The notes: a model not told the origin generated them from the letters alone. DNA of 42,787 nt from Mycobacterium sp. 852002-51163_SCH5372311 (GCF_001667115.1 NZ_LZIJ01000021.1:1-42787); one strand, 5' to 3'. Shown: positions 1 to 8,630, counted from the stretch's first letter. Numbers and translations: made by a program.

Positions 1-283
1 AGCCAGGGCCATGAGCGTCGCGCGACAAACCAGTTGGCGCGCAACAGTTGTCCTCCGAGTCGGACCAAACGACACGTGCCCGACATGTTGTGCGCGTGGG
101 ACTTATGATGCACGCTTGACCAGCCATTTCCGCGATGTCACCAAACACTGCCCTGACAACGCGTTTCTCCTCACGACGAAATTAATTGAATGACAATTGT
201 AGTAATGCCGCGCAAACGGCTGGGTTACCCTCAGTGCCGACCCGGCCAGCGCAGTGCCGGCCCGTTTTTGGGAAAGGCGATTG

Positions 284-964
284 ATGAAATACTTTACGGC
301 GGCTATTGCCACGGTGGCGGTGAGTCTGGCGCTCGTTGGTTGCGGTTCGAACAGCAAGTCCGCGACCAAGACGTCCACGTCGACCTCGACCTCGACGGCG
401 ACGACGGTGGCGTCGTCGGCAACCAGTACCGCACCTGCCTCGGGCGCCAAGTACACCATCGCCGACTACATCAAGGACAACAAGATCACCGAGACTCCAA
501 TCCATCACGGAGATCCCGGCTCACCCACCATCGATCTGCCAGTGCCCGACGGTTGGCAAGTGCTCAAAGAAAGCTCCAGCGCACCGTACGGCGGCATTGT
601 CTTGACGCAGCCCGCCGACCCCAGCGACCCGCCCACCATCGTGGCGCTCGTCGCCAAGCTCACCGGCAACGTCGACCAAGCCAAGCTCATCGAATACGCG
701 CCGGGCGAGTTGCAGAATCTGCCGGGATACCAAGGCTCCGGCAATGGCAACACGTCCACCCTGGGCGGCTTTGCCGCATGGCAGTTGGGCGGCACCTACG
801 AAAAGAACGGCAAAAGGCGGGCCATCGCGCAGAAGACCGTAATCATCCCCAGCGGGGACGCGGTATTCGTGCTGCAGCTCAACGCCGACTCGCTGGAAAG
901 CGAGCAAGGGCCGTTGATGGACGCCACCAATGTCATCGACGAGCAAACGACGATCTCCCTTTGA
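284..964 (+). CDS. lpqN: LpqN-family lipoprotein
   Basis: Secreted, lipid-anchored cell-envelope protein of the mycobacterial LpqN/LpqT family; LpqN is reported to bind envelope-biogenesis partners such as MmpL3, but no enzymatic function is assigned. The ATG at 284 starts a classic lipoprotein signal: Lys-2, a hydrophobic stretch, then lipobox LVGC with Cys at about residue 20. A low-complexity Ser/Thr linker follows (about residues 22-55). The mature domain has YTIADYI, HHGDPGSPTIDLPVPDGW, APYGGIV and a C-terminal NVIDEQTT, all matching my memory of M. tuberculosis LpqN (Rv0583c, about 228 aa; here 226 aa). AAAGG lies just upstream. An upstream in-frame ATG at 254 would add ten non-signal residues and is less likely. 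A hairpin terminator follows the stop. Confidence 0.92.
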   Translation: MKYFTAAIATVAVSLALVGCGSNSKSATKTSTSTSTSTATTVASSATSTAPASGAKYTIADYIKDNKITETPIHHGDPGSPTIDLPVPDGWQVLKESSSAPYGGIVLTQPADPSDPPTIVALVAKLTGNVDQAKLIEYAPGELQNLPGYQGSGNGNTSTLGGFAAWQLGGTYEKNGKRRAIAQKTVIIPSGDAVFVLQLNADSLESEQGPLMDATNVIDEQTTISL

Positions 965-981
965 TCTGACGACAGACGTGA

Positions 982-1014
982 AAGCCCGCCAAGACCACTG
1001 TTTGGCGGGCTTTT
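982..1014 (+). terminator. hairpin terminator after lpqN
   Basis: An 11-bp perfect stem (AAGCCCGCCAA at 982-992 with its complement at 1002-1012) closes a 9-nt loop and ends in a short T run (1011-1014). It lies 18 nt after the lpqN stop, so it looks like an intrinsic terminator. It also ends just before the promoter of the next gene. Confidence 0.8.
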
Positions 1015-1034
1015 ATGTCTCGCGGCCAAGGCCT

Positions 1035-1040
1035 TACGGT
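1035..1040 (+). promoter_or_regulatory. -10 hexamer, probable leaderless promoter
   Basis: TACGGT fits the mycobacterial TANNNT -10 pattern and ends 6 nt before the ATG at 1047, placing the expected transcription start at or next to the start codon. It supports that start over the upstream in-frame ATG at 930, which lies inside lpqN. No -35 is evident. Confidence 0.45.
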
Positions 1041-1046
1041 GTTGGC

Positions 1047-1532
1047 ATGGCAGAACAGTCGAATGCGATAGATGTCGGGCACCCGCCGTCGGCTCTACTC
1101 CGTCTGGTCAATCCGATGCTGAGTGCCCTGCTGCGTACTCCGCTGGCGGGCTCAGCCCGCAAGCAGCTGATGGTGCTGAAGTTCACGGGGCGAAAGTCTG
1201 GGCGCCAGTTCACCATTCCGGTTAGCGCTCATGTGATCGACGGTGACCTGTACGCACTGGTCTATGCCCAATGGAAGTACAACTTTCGCGACGGCGCGCC
1301 CGCCCAGGTCGTCTACGACGGAAAGACCACCACAATGCGCGGCGAACTCATCCGCGACCGTGCGGCTGTGTCCGCCCTCTACCTGAAGTGCGCGCAAGGC
1401 TACGGAGTCAAGCGCGCGCAACGCATGATTGGGCTGAAATTCCGCGACCAGCAAATTCCGACTTTGGACGAGTTCGCCGAGGCGACCGACCGGATCAAAA
1501 TGGCAGCCATCCGATTCACGCCGGCGCAGTAG
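1047..1532 (+). CDS. Nitroreductase/DDN-like (F420- or flavin-dependent) family protein
   Basis: 161-aa single-domain protein resembling the deazaflavin (F420)-dependent nitroreductase/quinone reductase split-barrel family (DUF385-like) that is expanded in mycobacteria. Visible features are LKFTGRKSGRQFTIPVSA near residues 44-61, typical of the family's first strands (TxGRKSGxxxxxP), followed by a strand-rich core (DGDLYALVYAQWKYNFRDG) and a Lys/Arg-rich C-terminal helix. Substrate and cofactor cannot be told from sequence. The start at 1047 has a -10-like hexamer 6 nt upstream. The stop is 3 nt from the convergent stop of the Mut7-C gene, so the two 3' ends nearly touch. Possibly the counterpart of Rv0580c by position, but not confirmed. 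Confidence 0.72.
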   Translation: MAEQSNAIDVGHPPSALLRLVNPMLSALLRTPLAGSARKQLMVLKFTGRKSGRQFTIPVSAHVIDGDLYALVYAQWKYNFRDGAPAQVVYDGKTTTMRGELIRDRAAVSALYLKCAQGYGVKRAQRMIGLKFRDQQIPTLDEFAEATDRIKMAAIRFTPAQ

Positions 1533-1535
1533 CGG

Positions 1536-2291
1536 TCAGAGTTGGGCGCGTAGTCGTTCGACGAGACCGACCATCCGTGCGTGATGCGACCCGGCCCAGT
1601 AGATGCGCCCGCACCCCGAACAGCGGCTGAATTTTTGGTAATAGCGACGCGTCAACGGCTCGAGGCGATCCATCACCTCGTCCTTGGAGACGGCGTCCAG
1701 CGTGCCGTTACACCGGAGGCAACGGGTAAACGGCGCCAGCCGATGCTCGAGGTCCAGTCGTCTGATCACCTCGAGCGCCTGCTGCTCAGGATCCTGAGAA
1801 TGCACGAACAAGCCGTGCGTGACGGCGCTGCGTTTCAGCAGGCCGCGGTCGCGGGTCAGCAGAATCCGCTGCTCGTCGCGACTGATATCGGCCAGGGTCG
1901 GGTCGTCAGCGTCGCTCGACCACCACACATCCAGGCCGAGGACGCGCAGCAGCCGCGCCAGCCGGCCGAGGTTCACGTCGACGACGAACCGCGGATTGCG
2001 CAGCGGCACCGGACGTAGCCGCGCCGTCGACCCGATGTCCAGCGCTTCGAACATCGGATAGGCGCAGATGCGGTCGCCGACGTTGGGACGGTAGTCGAAG
2101 CCCCGCGGAGATCCGTTGACGAGGATCAAGTCGACCTCGGTGTGTGGAATGCCCATGGCCTCCAACACATCCTTGACGGTCTGATGACTCCGGAACGGGC
2201 GGCGCACAGTCACGCCGCGGGATTCGGCTGACAAGAAGTCGTTCAGCTCCGCGTATGCCCGAACGTCTACGTAGCCGCCTGCGTCATTCAT
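1536..2291 (-). CDS. Mut7-C RNase domain protein with N-terminal ubiquitin-like domain
   Basis: 251-aa protein similar to Rv0579-type proteins. The first ~80 residues ([38 protein letters not shown]) resemble the ubiquitin/ThiS-like domain fused to Mut7-C. Residues ~95-180 ([36 protein letters not shown]) match the PIN-like Mut7-C RNase fold with its conserved Asp and Arg-Asp residues. Two CxxC pairs (CLRC, CSGC) near the C-terminus form a probable zinc ribbon, and [13 protein letters not shown] ends the domain. Predicted metal-dependent RNase; the biological substrate is unknown. The ATG overlaps the galK stop by 4 nt (ATGA), implying translational coupling. Its attachment to a galactose operon is a context oddity. 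Confidence 0.82.
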   Translation of the reverse strand: MNDAGGYVDVRAYAELNDFLSAESRGVTVRRPFRSHQTVKDVLEAMGIPHTEVDLILVNGSPRGFDYRPNVGDRICAYPMFEALDIGSTARLRPVPLRNPRFVVDVNLGRLARLLRVLGLDVWWSSDADDPTLADISRDEQRILLTRDRGLLKRSAVTHGLFVHSQDPEQQALEVIRRLDLEHRLAPFTRCLRCNGTLDAVSKDEVMDRLEPLTRRYYQKFSRCSGCGRIYWAGSHHARMVGLVERLRAQL

Positions 2292-3373
2292 CCGCAGAGT
2301 CCCGCGCCCGCGGCCGCTCGGGTGCGCGTGATCACCGGTTCTTCGAACCCAGCCCCGCCGACTGTCTGTCGCACCACCTGCGCCACCGCATCCGCCCGAT
2401 CGGCCGGAACCAGCGCGATCACACAGCCACCGAAGCCTCCGCCCGTCATCCGGGCGCCCAGCGCACCGGCACGCACCGCGGTATCGGCGATGAGATCGAT
2501 ATGCTCGGTGGTGATTTCGAAGTCGTCGCGCATCGAGTCGTGCGAGGCGATCATGAGGCGTCCCGCTTCGGCGAATTCCGAATCACCCACGGCGGAAACA
2601 AAATCGAGCACCCGCTGGTTCTCGGTCAGCACATGCCGGGCACGACGGGCGTCCACCGGGTCGGTCACCGCCGCTAGCGCCGACGGACCTTGCACCTCGC
2701 GCAGCGACGACGCGTGCAGGTCGGCGGCGGCCCGCTCGCACGACGCGCGCCGCGCCGCGTAGTCGCCGCCCGCATGACGGTGGCGTGCCCGGGAGTCGAT
2801 CAGCAGCAGCGCAATATCGGAAGCATCGGGGTCGAAGGGCACGGGCGCGACGGTGACGTCACGAAAGTCGATAAGCAGCGCCGTCGCCGGCGCGGCGAAC
2901 AACGACGCCAGCTGGTCGAGCAAACCCGTTGGGGCGCCGACATACTCGTTTTCGGCACGTTGCGCGAGCCGGGCCTGATCTTTGAGGTCGATCCGGACAC
3001 CGGCGGCCGACGCGACCGCGCCCAGCACCGCACATTCAAGTGCGGCCGACGAAGACAGTCCCGATCCCATCTCCAGATCACTGGTGATCGACATCGCGCC
3101 ACCGGGCACCGGATGGCCGGCGCTCCGCAGCGCCCACATCACCCCGGCTACATATGCGGCCCAGCCGTCCACGTCACCGGGAGCCGCGCCGAGCGGAATG
3201 CGTACCGGGCTGTCCGCGCGATCGCTGGCTACCGTGATCACATCGCTGGCGTCGGGGGTGAAGGTCACGACGGTGCGCTGCGGCAGCGCGATCGGCAGCG
3301 CAAACCCGAGGTTGTAGTCGGTGTGCTCCCCGATCAGGTTCACGCGCCCCGGTGCGGCGTAGCGGACCGTCAT
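2288..3373 (-). CDS. galK: Galactokinase
   Basis: Phosphorylates galactose with ATP to galactose-1-phosphate, the first Leloir pathway step, in the cytoplasm. GHMP kinase family, 361 aa, close to the usual mycobacterial length. The N-terminal galactokinase signature [13 protein letters not shown] is at residues 9-21. The GHMP ATP-binding loop ([14 protein letters not shown]) is at about 102-115, and the C-terminal GHMP motif ([15 protein letters not shown]) is present with its glycine run. Overlaps galT upstream and the Mut7-C gene downstream by 4 nt each (ATGA), so the three genes are one coupled operon, galT-galK-RNase. No disruption is seen. Confidence 0.95.
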   Translation of the reverse strand: MTVRYAAPGRVNLIGEHTDYNLGFALPIALPQRTVVTFTPDASDVITVASDRADSPVRIPLGAAPGDVDGWAAYVAGVMWALRSAGHPVPGGAMSITSDLEMGSGLSSSAALECAVLGAVASAAGVRIDLKDQARLAQRAENEYVGAPTGLLDQLASLFAAPATALLIDFRDVTVAPVPFDPDASDIALLLIDSRARHRHAGGDYAARRASCERAAADLHASSLREVQGPSALAAVTDPVDARRARHVLTENQRVLDFVSAVGDSEFAEAGRLMIASHDSMRDDFEITTEHIDLIADTAVRAGALGARMTGGGFGGCVIALVPADRADAVAQVVRQTVGGAGFEEPVITRTRAAAGAGLCG

Positions 3374-4452
3374 CCGAGCTCCCGCAGCCGCTGCGCCACG
3401 CTTTCGGGCGTGACGTCGCTGATGAACGCCTCCATCGCCGATTCGGAGGCCGCCAAGTACTTGAGCTTGGCGGCGCTGCGCCTGATCGACATCAGCTCCA
3501 CGTGGAAGTAGCCGTCGACCTGAGCCTCGGTGTTGGCGAATTGATGCAGCGCCGAAATGTATGGCAGTGGAGCAGAATACATGCGATCGAACCGCTTCAA
3601 CACGTCGAGGTAGACCTGCGCCAACCCGTCCAGTTCGCCCGCATCCAGATCGACTAAGTTGTGCACGAACCTGTTTGGGTAGATGTGCACCTCGACCGGC
3701 CAGCGCGCCGCGAATGGCACGAACGCCGTGAACTGCTCGGTGCGTGCCACGACGCGGCTGCTGTCGGCGATTTCACGCGCCAATAGATCGGCAAAGAGGT
3801 TGCCGCCGTAGCGCGTTCGGTGTTCGTGTGCCTGCCGAAGCATCGCGGCGGTTCGCGGCGTCAGATAGGGGTAGCCGTAGATCTGACCGTGCGGATGGGT
3901 CAGCGTGACACCTATTTCCTCGCCGCGGTTTTCGAAACAGAACACCTGCTCGATGCCCGGCGCGGCCATCAGGTCGGCGGTGCGGTGCCGCCACGCCTCG
4001 ACGACCAGCCGGGCGTGCACCGGTTCCAATTCCGAGAACGACCCGGTGTGGTCGCTGGAAAAGCAGATGACCTCGCACCGGCCGTGGCCGGGAGCGGACA
4101 CAAATCCGTCACCGGTGGGCAGCGGTTCCGGCGATGACCCGCCGGACAGACTCGGAAACCGGTTCTCGAAGACGACGACGTCGTAGTCGGGAGCGGGCAC
4201 TTCACTGGTCAGCCCGGTCGGACCCGGACATAGCGGGCACTCGTCCGGCGGCGGCTTGTAGGTGCGGTCTTGGCGCAACGCGGCCACGATCACCCACTGC
4301 CCGGTTGATCGGTCGAATCGCAGCTGCGACTGATCGGTGCCACGCGCCGGCAACGGCCTACGATCCGGGACCGGTGCTGGACAGTGCCCGGGCAACGCGA
4401 AGAACAGCAGGTCGCGGCCATCGGCCAGCTGTGCCCGCGTCGGTTCTGTCAC
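3370..4452 (-). CDS. galT: Galactose-1-phosphate uridylyltransferase, intact
   Basis: Transfers UMP between UDP-glucose and galactose-1-phosphate in the Leloir pathway. With the GTG start at 4452 the protein is 360 aa, the usual GalT length; the open frame extends to 4593 but would add 47 unconserved residues. Key features: [16 protein letters not shown] (45-60), zinc-type CPLC (72-75), FENRFP (96-100), and the nucleophile motif HPHGQIY (186-192) with the catalytic His-x-His. The C-terminal half ([22 protein letters not shown]-type HVELMSIRR) is also complete. In M. tuberculosis H37Rv the gene is annotated in two pieces (Rv0618/Rv0619, galTa/galTb); here it is a single open frame. TAGTTT lies 7 nt before the GTG, supporting this start. 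Confidence 0.93.
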   Translation of the reverse strand: MTEPTRAQLADGRDLLFFALPGHCPAPVPDRRPLPARGTDQSQLRFDRSTGQWVIVAALRQDRTYKPPPDECPLCPGPTGLTSEVPAPDYDVVVFENRFPSLSGGSSPEPLPTGDGFVSAPGHGRCEVICFSSDHTGSFSELEPVHARLVVEAWRHRTADLMAAPGIEQVFCFENRGEEIGVTLTHPHGQIYGYPYLTPRTAAMLRQAHEHRTRYGGNLFADLLAREIADSSRVVARTEQFTAFVPFAARWPVEVHIYPNRFVHNLVDLDAGELDGLAQVYLDVLKRFDRMYSAPLPYISALHQFANTEAQVDGYFHVELMSIRRSAAKLKYLAASESAMEAFISDVTPESVAQRLRELG

Positions 4453-4459
4453 GCGGTCA

Positions 4460-4465
4460 AAACTA
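4460..4465 (-). promoter_or_regulatory. -10 hexamer upstream of galT, probable leaderless start
   Basis: On the minus strand TAGTTT (4465 to 4460) is followed by 7 nt and then the GTG at 4452. The spacing puts the transcription start at the GTG. This is the only promoter-like signal seen for the galT-galK-RNase operon. Confidence 0.45.
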
Positions 4466-4694
4466 GCTTGGCCGCCGGGACGCGGTTCGGAGAGCCAAGG
4501 CATTGTCAGGTCCGGGTCCCGATACGGACGGCTCGAAGTGAGGCAACGCGAGCCGGACGCGCGTACGGTTTGGGCGGTCGAGATCGTGGACACTCAGGTC
4601 AGCGGCGCGTGCTTGGTACCCGGGGTTGCCCCTAGACGTACCGATCCTGCACGCTGGCAGCACTATTCAACGAGAACATTGCAGGTTGGGCTGG

Positions 4695-5150
4695 TCATGC
4701 TGGATTTATCGTCGCGAGTAGGCCGTCGACGGTCGAGACGTCATCTCGGGTTGCCGCGGCCATCATGACATCGTGTGCGCGGTCTGGATCGGTATCCGCA
4801 GGTATTACCAACAGGACGATCTTGTCGCGATTCGCACCGCAAACCTCGATCGTGCTCAACGGCTGCCGGTGGTAGCCGGCGAGCCGTACCGCCGGCCGGT
4901 CGGTCGTCAATCTCTTTGGGGCCTGCGCCCACTCGGCCAGGTTGTACAGCACCTGATCAATGGGGCCGAGCCTTACCGAAAGCACTGCCAGCAGATCCGG
5001 CAGTTCAGTCTGAAGGTCATCGGTGTGTGGCCACCATGCCCCGTCGACATACCCGGTGGTCGGCGCCTTGGGCTTCAGCCTGAGACGGGGTGTGTGCTCG
5101 GGTCCTGACTGTTTGCCCGCCGCGGGGAGGGTGCCTCGTTGTGTCGTCAT
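4695..5150 (-). CDS. DUF5994 family protein
   Basis: 151-aa protein of the actinobacterial DUF5994 family, function unknown. Visible motifs: LRLKPKAPTTGYVDGAWWPHT near residues 22-42, with the typical DGAWWPH core, then LPDLLAVLSVRLGPIDQVLYNLAEW, and IVLLVIPADTDP near residue 110. No signal peptide or membrane span. The ATG at 5150 is chosen because AGGAG stands 8 nt upstream; a longer frame to 5189 has no such site. A second member of the same family is encoded at 6177-6692 on the other strand, with a cold-shock gene between them. In other actinobacteria the family often sits near stress genes, but that is only context. Confidence 0.75.
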   Translation of the reverse strand: MTTQRGTLPAAGKQSGPEHTPRLRLKPKAPTTGYVDGAWWPHTDDLQTELPDLLAVLSVRLGPIDQVLYNLAEWAQAPKRLTTDRPAVRLAGYHRQPLSTIEVCGANRDKIVLLVIPADTDPDRAHDVMMAAATRDDVSTVDGLLATINPA

Positions 5151-5207
5151 GTGACGCTCCTGTCCTTGGCCGCGGCTCAGCCAAATCATGCTGCCGGGCG
5201 GAATTAC

Positions 5208-5342
5208 TCAGCGCCGCTTGGTCTTCGGGATTTCGACGGCCGGCGTTGCAGCATCGGCTTGGGCGCGCTTGACGGCGCGCTTCTGTTTGAGCGTCTGACT
5301 GGATTTCTTGCTCAGAGCTTGCCGCGGAGACTTGTCGGACAT
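5208..5342 (-). CDS. Small basic Lys/Arg-rich protein (44 aa)
   Basis: A 44-codon frame beginning MSDKSPRQALSKKSSQTLKQ and ending PKTKRR. It is strongly basic, predicted disordered, with no Cys and no signal. AAGGGG lies about 6 nt before the ATG. The opening MSDKSPR followed by SKKS resembles small conserved actinobacterial proteins I have seen annotated as hypothetical. A nucleic-acid-binding role would be a guess from charge only. It sits between the DUF5994 gene and the cold-shock gene, all on the minus strand, and each has its own ribosome binding site. Confidence 0.6.
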   Translation of the reverse strand: MSDKSPRQALSKKSSQTLKQKRAVKRAQADAATPAVEIPKTKRR

Positions 5343-5448
5343 CACCGACCCCTTATCTATGGGGCCTGGCTGGTCCCGGTTCCCCGAGCATACGCTTGTC
5401 GTTACGCGTTGGCGGCCGCGGCGAGAAGGCTCGTGACCTCAGAATGGA

Positions 5449-5480
5449 ATGTGGGCTGGCAGTTTCCTGCCAGCCCACAT
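5449..5480 (-). terminator. Perfect 14-bp hairpin downstream of the cold-shock gene
   Basis: A 14-bp perfect inverted repeat (5449-5462 with 5467-5480) around a 4-nt loop starts 15 nt after the cold-shock stop. It lacks a long T tract, as is common for mycobacterial terminators. It would separate csp from the small basic gene. Confidence 0.75.
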
Positions 5481-5494
5481 CCGACGAAGAGTCC

Positions 5495-5698
5495 CTAGAC
5501 GGGTGTCACGGCGACTGCCTGAGGACCCTTGGTCCCTTGGCCGACGTCGAATTGAACCCGCTGGTTTTCCTCGAGTGATCGGAACCCGCTCCCGCGGATT
5601 TCACTGTAGTGAACGAACAGATCTTCTGCGCCGTCGTCAGGAGCGATGAACCCGAAGCCCTTATCGTTGTTAAACCACTTCACAATTCCTTGTGCCAT
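5495..5698 (-). CDS. Cold-shock domain protein (CspA family)
   Basis: 67-aa single OB-fold cold-shock protein, a cytoplasmic RNA/ssDNA chaperone. Both RNA-binding motifs are present: [11 protein letters not shown] (RNP1, residues 13-23) and LFVHYSEI (RNP2, 28-35), preceded by [11 protein letters not shown]. The C-terminus ([25 protein letters not shown]) is typical. The ATG at 5698 has GAAGG immediately upstream and begins [10 protein letters not shown], the family start; the longer frame to 5737 is rejected. It differs clearly from M. tuberculosis CspA as I recall it, so it may be a paralogue. The region upstream has no gene for almost 480 bp, leaving room for a long regulatory leader as in other csp genes. 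Confidence 0.93.
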   Translation of the reverse strand: MAQGIVKWFNNDKGFGFIAPDDGAEDLFVHYSEIRGSGFRSLEENQRVQFDVGQGTKGPQAVAVTPV

Positions 5699-6176
5699 AC
5701 CTTCAACTTCTCTCATTCGAAAGGATGTAGCAAACATCCCGGAGTGAGCCTAGCACGAGCCTGGAAAGCCAATGTGCTCGCGAGATCGGGTGCACCACCG
5801 CGTAAAAGGCCGTAACTGGGCGGTTTCGGTGAGTTCCTTCGCCAAACGGCCGCGACCACACCTGCCCCTCAAACGCTTTCCGACACCGCGATCTTCGTGT
5901 CCGGTGGAGCTGGTAGCCGATGTGGGTGTACCGTCGACAATGAACCGCGTCGTAACCAACGGTAATCCTCAGGCGTGATACCGGCCGAGAGCCCAACCTG
6001 CGATCCGATCCGCTTCCCGACTCCTGCGATCATCTGCCGGGACCAACTGAGTGAGGGAATTGTATGGATTGCAAGGGATCATGGGTCTTCCCCCTTCACA
6101 CGGCGTCAACGCGCTTGTATTACTTGGGTTTTGCCGCCTGTAGTACAAGCAGCGCTCGGCTGACAGCAGCTGCGTA
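5699..6176. other. 478-bp gap between divergent csp and DUF5994 genes
   Basis: No gene can be supported here. Open frames exist on the minus strand (for example about 5750-5996) but have no recognisable domain and no ribosome binding site. The part next to csp (about 5699-5760) is likely its untranslated leader. I see no convincing -35/-10 pair, riboswitch or tRNA. Confidence 0.5.
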
Positions 6177-6692
6177 GTGAATAGTGCAGTGAGCGCACGT
6201 CGTCTGGCCAGCCCGGTCCGGGTGTCCTTGGCGTCCGAACTCGGCGGCGAACTCGACGGAGCGTGGTGGCCCCACACGGTCGCATTAGGTGCTGAACTTC
6301 CCGAACTGGCTGATTCCCTGTTCCCACGATTGGGCCGACTCCTCGATATCAGCATCAACTGGTCGTCCTTGGCCAGTTCACCGGACCTGGACTCGCTGTG
6401 TCGCCCACTGTTGGCGCGTCCGTGTCGACCGATCAGCCAGCGCGTTATGACGATCAGCGGCACCAAAACGCGGGCCACACTCATCGTGATTCCCAGTCGA
6501 ACGTCCGTCGTCCTGGCAGTGATGATCCTGCGTTGTGCCGCCGGCCTGCACATTGCAAGCAGAGAACAGATTGGCGAACCTTTCCTCACTGCTGACCAGA
6601 TTGTGCGCTCCGCAGCCGCGGAAGGCGCGCGGTGCGCCCAACGACTGCGGGAGCTCGATCCCAGCGCCGCGGCACCACGGCTTCAGCCCTGA
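6177..6692 (+). CDS. DUF5994 family protein, second copy
   Basis: 171-aa paralogue of the protein at 4695-5150. It shares the diagnostic core (LDGAWWPHT near residue 27, then LGAELPELADSLFPRLGRL and a following INWSS) with a more divergent C-terminal half that carries a VVLAVMILRCAAGLHIA segment, where the family has an (A)HD-type helix. The GTG at 6177 is the first start in frame; another GTG lies four codons later. No strong ribosome binding site was seen. Function unknown. The two copies point away from each other across the cold-shock gene. The 3' end is convergent with the membrane protein gene. Confidence 0.65.
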   Translation: MNSAVSARRLASPVRVSLASELGGELDGAWWPHTVALGAELPELADSLFPRLGRLLDISINWSSLASSPDLDSLCRPLLARPCRPISQRVMTISGTKTRATLIVIPSRTSVVLAVMILRCAAGLHIASREQIGEPFLTADQIVRSAAAEGARCAQRLRELDPSAAAPRLQP

Positions 6693-6732
6693 CAATTGGC
6701 CGAATCCGATTCCGGCGCGGATGGGCTATCGC

Positions 6733-7281
6733 TTAGCCAGTCCAGCGCGAGGCTGATTGCGCGGTGCGCTCGGCATTGGCCAACAGACGATCCTGAATCC
6801 GCGGCCACCAGAATATTTCGACCGCGAAGAAGACGACGAACAGCCACGAAACCACAGCCAGGCGGGTAGTGGCGGTGTAAGTGTCGAACACTGCAAGGAC
6901 CAAAACCACTGCCGCACAAGGCCAAAAGACCCATTGCACACGCCGGGACTGCTCGCGAGCGGTACGCAAGGCACCGACATACGCGAGCGCCGCGGGAGCC
7001 AGCCTGGGGTCGTCGATCTGCCGGCCGCGACGGACCGCAGCACACACGGCGACCCGCTCGGCCGGGTTGAGCTCGTCGGCCGCAGGCCAGGCCTTGCTCA
7101 TCCGGCGGGACACCACGATCCCGTTGAAGACGCCGATCACCACGAACGCGACCAGCGCACCCAGCAGCACGCCGGATTCGGCAAATACCAACGCAGCAAG
7201 GAAGATACCGACCGGAACGCCCACACATACGGCCCGATACACCGGGCCGCCGCGCCATACCCACGCCGGAATCAACAGCAT
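6733..7281 (-). CDS. Membrane protein of unknown function
   Basis: 182-aa protein starting MLLIPAWVWRGG. Two hydrophobic hairpins are visible: residues ~16-56 (VCVGVPVGIFLAALVFAES, then LLGALVAFVVIGVFNGIVV) and ~117-157 (VFWPCAAVVLVLAVF, then LAVVSWLFVVFFAVEIFW), each being two membrane spans. A roughly 60-residue charged cytoplasmic loop lies between them. The four-span layout with a central helical domain is common among uncharacterised actinobacterial proteins. The ATG at 7281 is chosen because it starts just before the first hydrophobic segment; the open frame continues far upstream into the P450 region on the opposite strand, which is shadow. Divergent from the P450 gene with about 60 bp between starts. 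Confidence 0.7.
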   Translation of the reverse strand: MLLIPAWVWRGGPVYRAVCVGVPVGIFLAALVFAESGVLLGALVAFVVIGVFNGIVVSRRMSKAWPAADELNPAERVAVCAAVRRGRQIDDPRLAPAALAYVGALRTAREQSRRVQWVFWPCAAVVLVLAVFDTYTATTRLAVVSWLFVVFFAVEIFWWPRIQDRLLANAERTAQSASRWTG

Positions 7282-7329
7282 GGTGCGATTCTTGCCCCAA
7301 TTCGTCGCCGCCGTCGCGACTTGCGGATT

Positions 7330-7335
7330 TACTAT
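7330..7335 (+). promoter_or_regulatory. -10 hexamer before the P450 gene
   Basis: TACTAT (TANNNT type) ends 6 nt before the ATG at 7342, compatible with a leaderless transcript. No ribosome binding site or clear -35 is visible. Confidence 0.4.
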
Positions 7336-7341
7336 CGGGCA

Positions 7342-8610
7342 ATGGCCACTCGGAACCTGCCGAACCTGCCCCCGGGGTTCGACTTCACCGATCCCGACAT
7401 CTATGCCCACCGGATACCGGTCCGGGAGTTCGCCGAACTGCGTGCGACGGCCCCGATCTGGTGGAACGAGCAGCCGCTGAATGAAGGCGGCTTCGGCGAC
7501 GGCGGCTACTGGGTGGTGAGCAAGCACCGCGACGTACGCGAGGTCTCGTTGCGTAGCGACGTCTTCTCGTCGGCCGAGAAGTCGATCGTGCCGCGGTATC
7601 GGGAAGATCAGGCGCAGGGCCAGATCGAGGCTGGGCGCGCGTCCATGATCATGATGGACGATCCCGAGCACACCCGGCTGCGCAAAATCGTCGCGCGCGG
7701 CTTCACCCCCCGGGCCGTCGAACGCCTGCGTGCCGACCTCGCCGAGCGCGCCCGGCGAATCGCCCAACGGGCCGCTGCCGAGGGCTCGGGCGATTTCGTC
7801 CGTCAGGTCGCCTGCGAGTTGCCGCTGCAGGCGATTGCCGGCCTGCTCGGTGTGCCGGCTGAGGAGCGGGAACAGCTGTTCGACTGGTCCAACCAAATGA
7901 TCGGAAGCGACGATCCGGAATTCGCCGACCACGATTCACTGACATCTGCCGGTGAAATGATGTGGTACGCAATGCAATTGGCAGCGCGCAAGGCCGAAGA
8001 GCCCGTGCCCGGCGAGGACATCGTCACCACGCTGATGCACGCCGATGCCGACGGGCAACTCTCGGAAGCCGAATTCGGCATGTTCGTGGTCACCCTGGCC
8101 ATCGCCGGCAACGAGACGAGCCGTAACTCGATCACGCAGGGAATGATGGCTTTCACCGAATACCCGGATCAGTGGGAGCTGTTCAAGTCGCAGCGCCCGA
8201 AGACCGCCGCCGACGAGATCATTCGCTGGGCCACTCCGATCACGGCGTTCCAGCGCACCGCTCTGGTGGACACCGAGCTCGGTGGGGTGCGGATCGAGAA
8301 GGGCCAACGGGTGGTGATGTTCTACCGCTCGGCCAACTTCGACGAGGAGGTCTTCCAAGACCCGTACACGTTCGACATCTTGCGCAGCCCCAACCCGCAC
8401 GTCGGATTCGGCGGCACCGGAGCGCATTACTGCATCGGCGCCAACCTGGCCCGCATGACCGTCGACCTGATGTTCAACGCGATCGCCGACGAGCTGCCCG
8501 ATCTGACCCCGTTGGGCGATCCCGAACGGCTGCGATCCTCGTTCATCACCGGCATCAAGCACTGGCAAGTCGCCTACGGGACGTCGGCGCACGGGGCTCG
8601 AATCGGCTGA
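7342..8610 (+). CDS. Cytochrome P450, CYP125-like (steroid/cholesterol side-chain type)
   Basis: 422-aa soluble bacterial P450. The N-terminus (NLPPGFDFTDPDIYAHR, then PIWWNEQ) and long blocks (LRKIVARGFTPRAVERL, CELPLQAIAGLLGVP, TAFQRTAL, GQRVVMFYRSANFDEEVFQ) are nearly those of M. tuberculosis CYP125A1, the C26/C27 sterol monooxygenase, as I remember it. The I-helix oxygen-binding motif is AGNETSRNS (about residue 255), with the ExxR motif in DEIIRW and the heme ligand Cys in HVGFGGTGAHYCIGANLAR (about residues 353-371). Predicted to hydroxylate a steroid or terpenoid side chain with ferredoxin partners encoded elsewhere. It is not in a recognisable cholesterol-catabolism cluster here, so it may be a paralogue. 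It is followed 26 bp later by an FAD monooxygenase on the same strand. Confidence 0.93.
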   Translation: MATRNLPNLPPGFDFTDPDIYAHRIPVREFAELRATAPIWWNEQPLNEGGFGDGGYWVVSKHRDVREVSLRSDVFSSAEKSIVPRYREDQAQGQIEAGRASMIMMDDPEHTRLRKIVARGFTPRAVERLRADLAERARRIAQRAAAEGSGDFVRQVACELPLQAIAGLLGVPAEEREQLFDWSNQMIGSDDPEFADHDSLTSAGEMMWYAMQLAARKAEEPVPGEDIVTTLMHADADGQLSEAEFGMFVVTLAIAGNETSRNSITQGMMAFTEYPDQWELFKSQRPKTAADEIIRWATPITAFQRTALVDTELGGVRIEKGQRVVMFYRSANFDEEVFQDPYTFDILRSPNPHVGFGGTGAHYCIGANLARMTVDLMFNAIADELPDLTPLGDPERLRSSFITGIKHWQVAYGTSAHGARIG

Positions 8611-8624
8611 TTGATGCCATAGGA

Positions 8625-8630
8625 TACAAT
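8625..8630 (+). promoter_or_regulatory. -10 hexamer before the FAD monooxygenase
   Basis: TACAAT, one base from consensus TATAAT, ends 6 nt before the ATG at 8637. It lies in the 26-bp P450-monooxygenase gap, so the second gene may have its own leaderless promoter besides read-through from the P450 gene. Confidence 0.45.

Noticed and set aside
190..969. Long open frame overlapping lpqN in another frame (259 aa)
   Set aside because: Arg/His-rich shadow of lpqN with no domain or signal; the lpqN frame has a full lipoprotein signal and family match.
5750..5996. Minus-strand frames upstream of csp considered as a transposase or small protein
   Set aside because: No recognisable domain or ribosome site; probably leader and intergenic sequence.
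6757..7341. Upstream extension of the P450 open frame
   Set aside because: It runs antisense through the membrane protein gene and has no P450 homology; the CYP125-type N-terminus begins at 7342.
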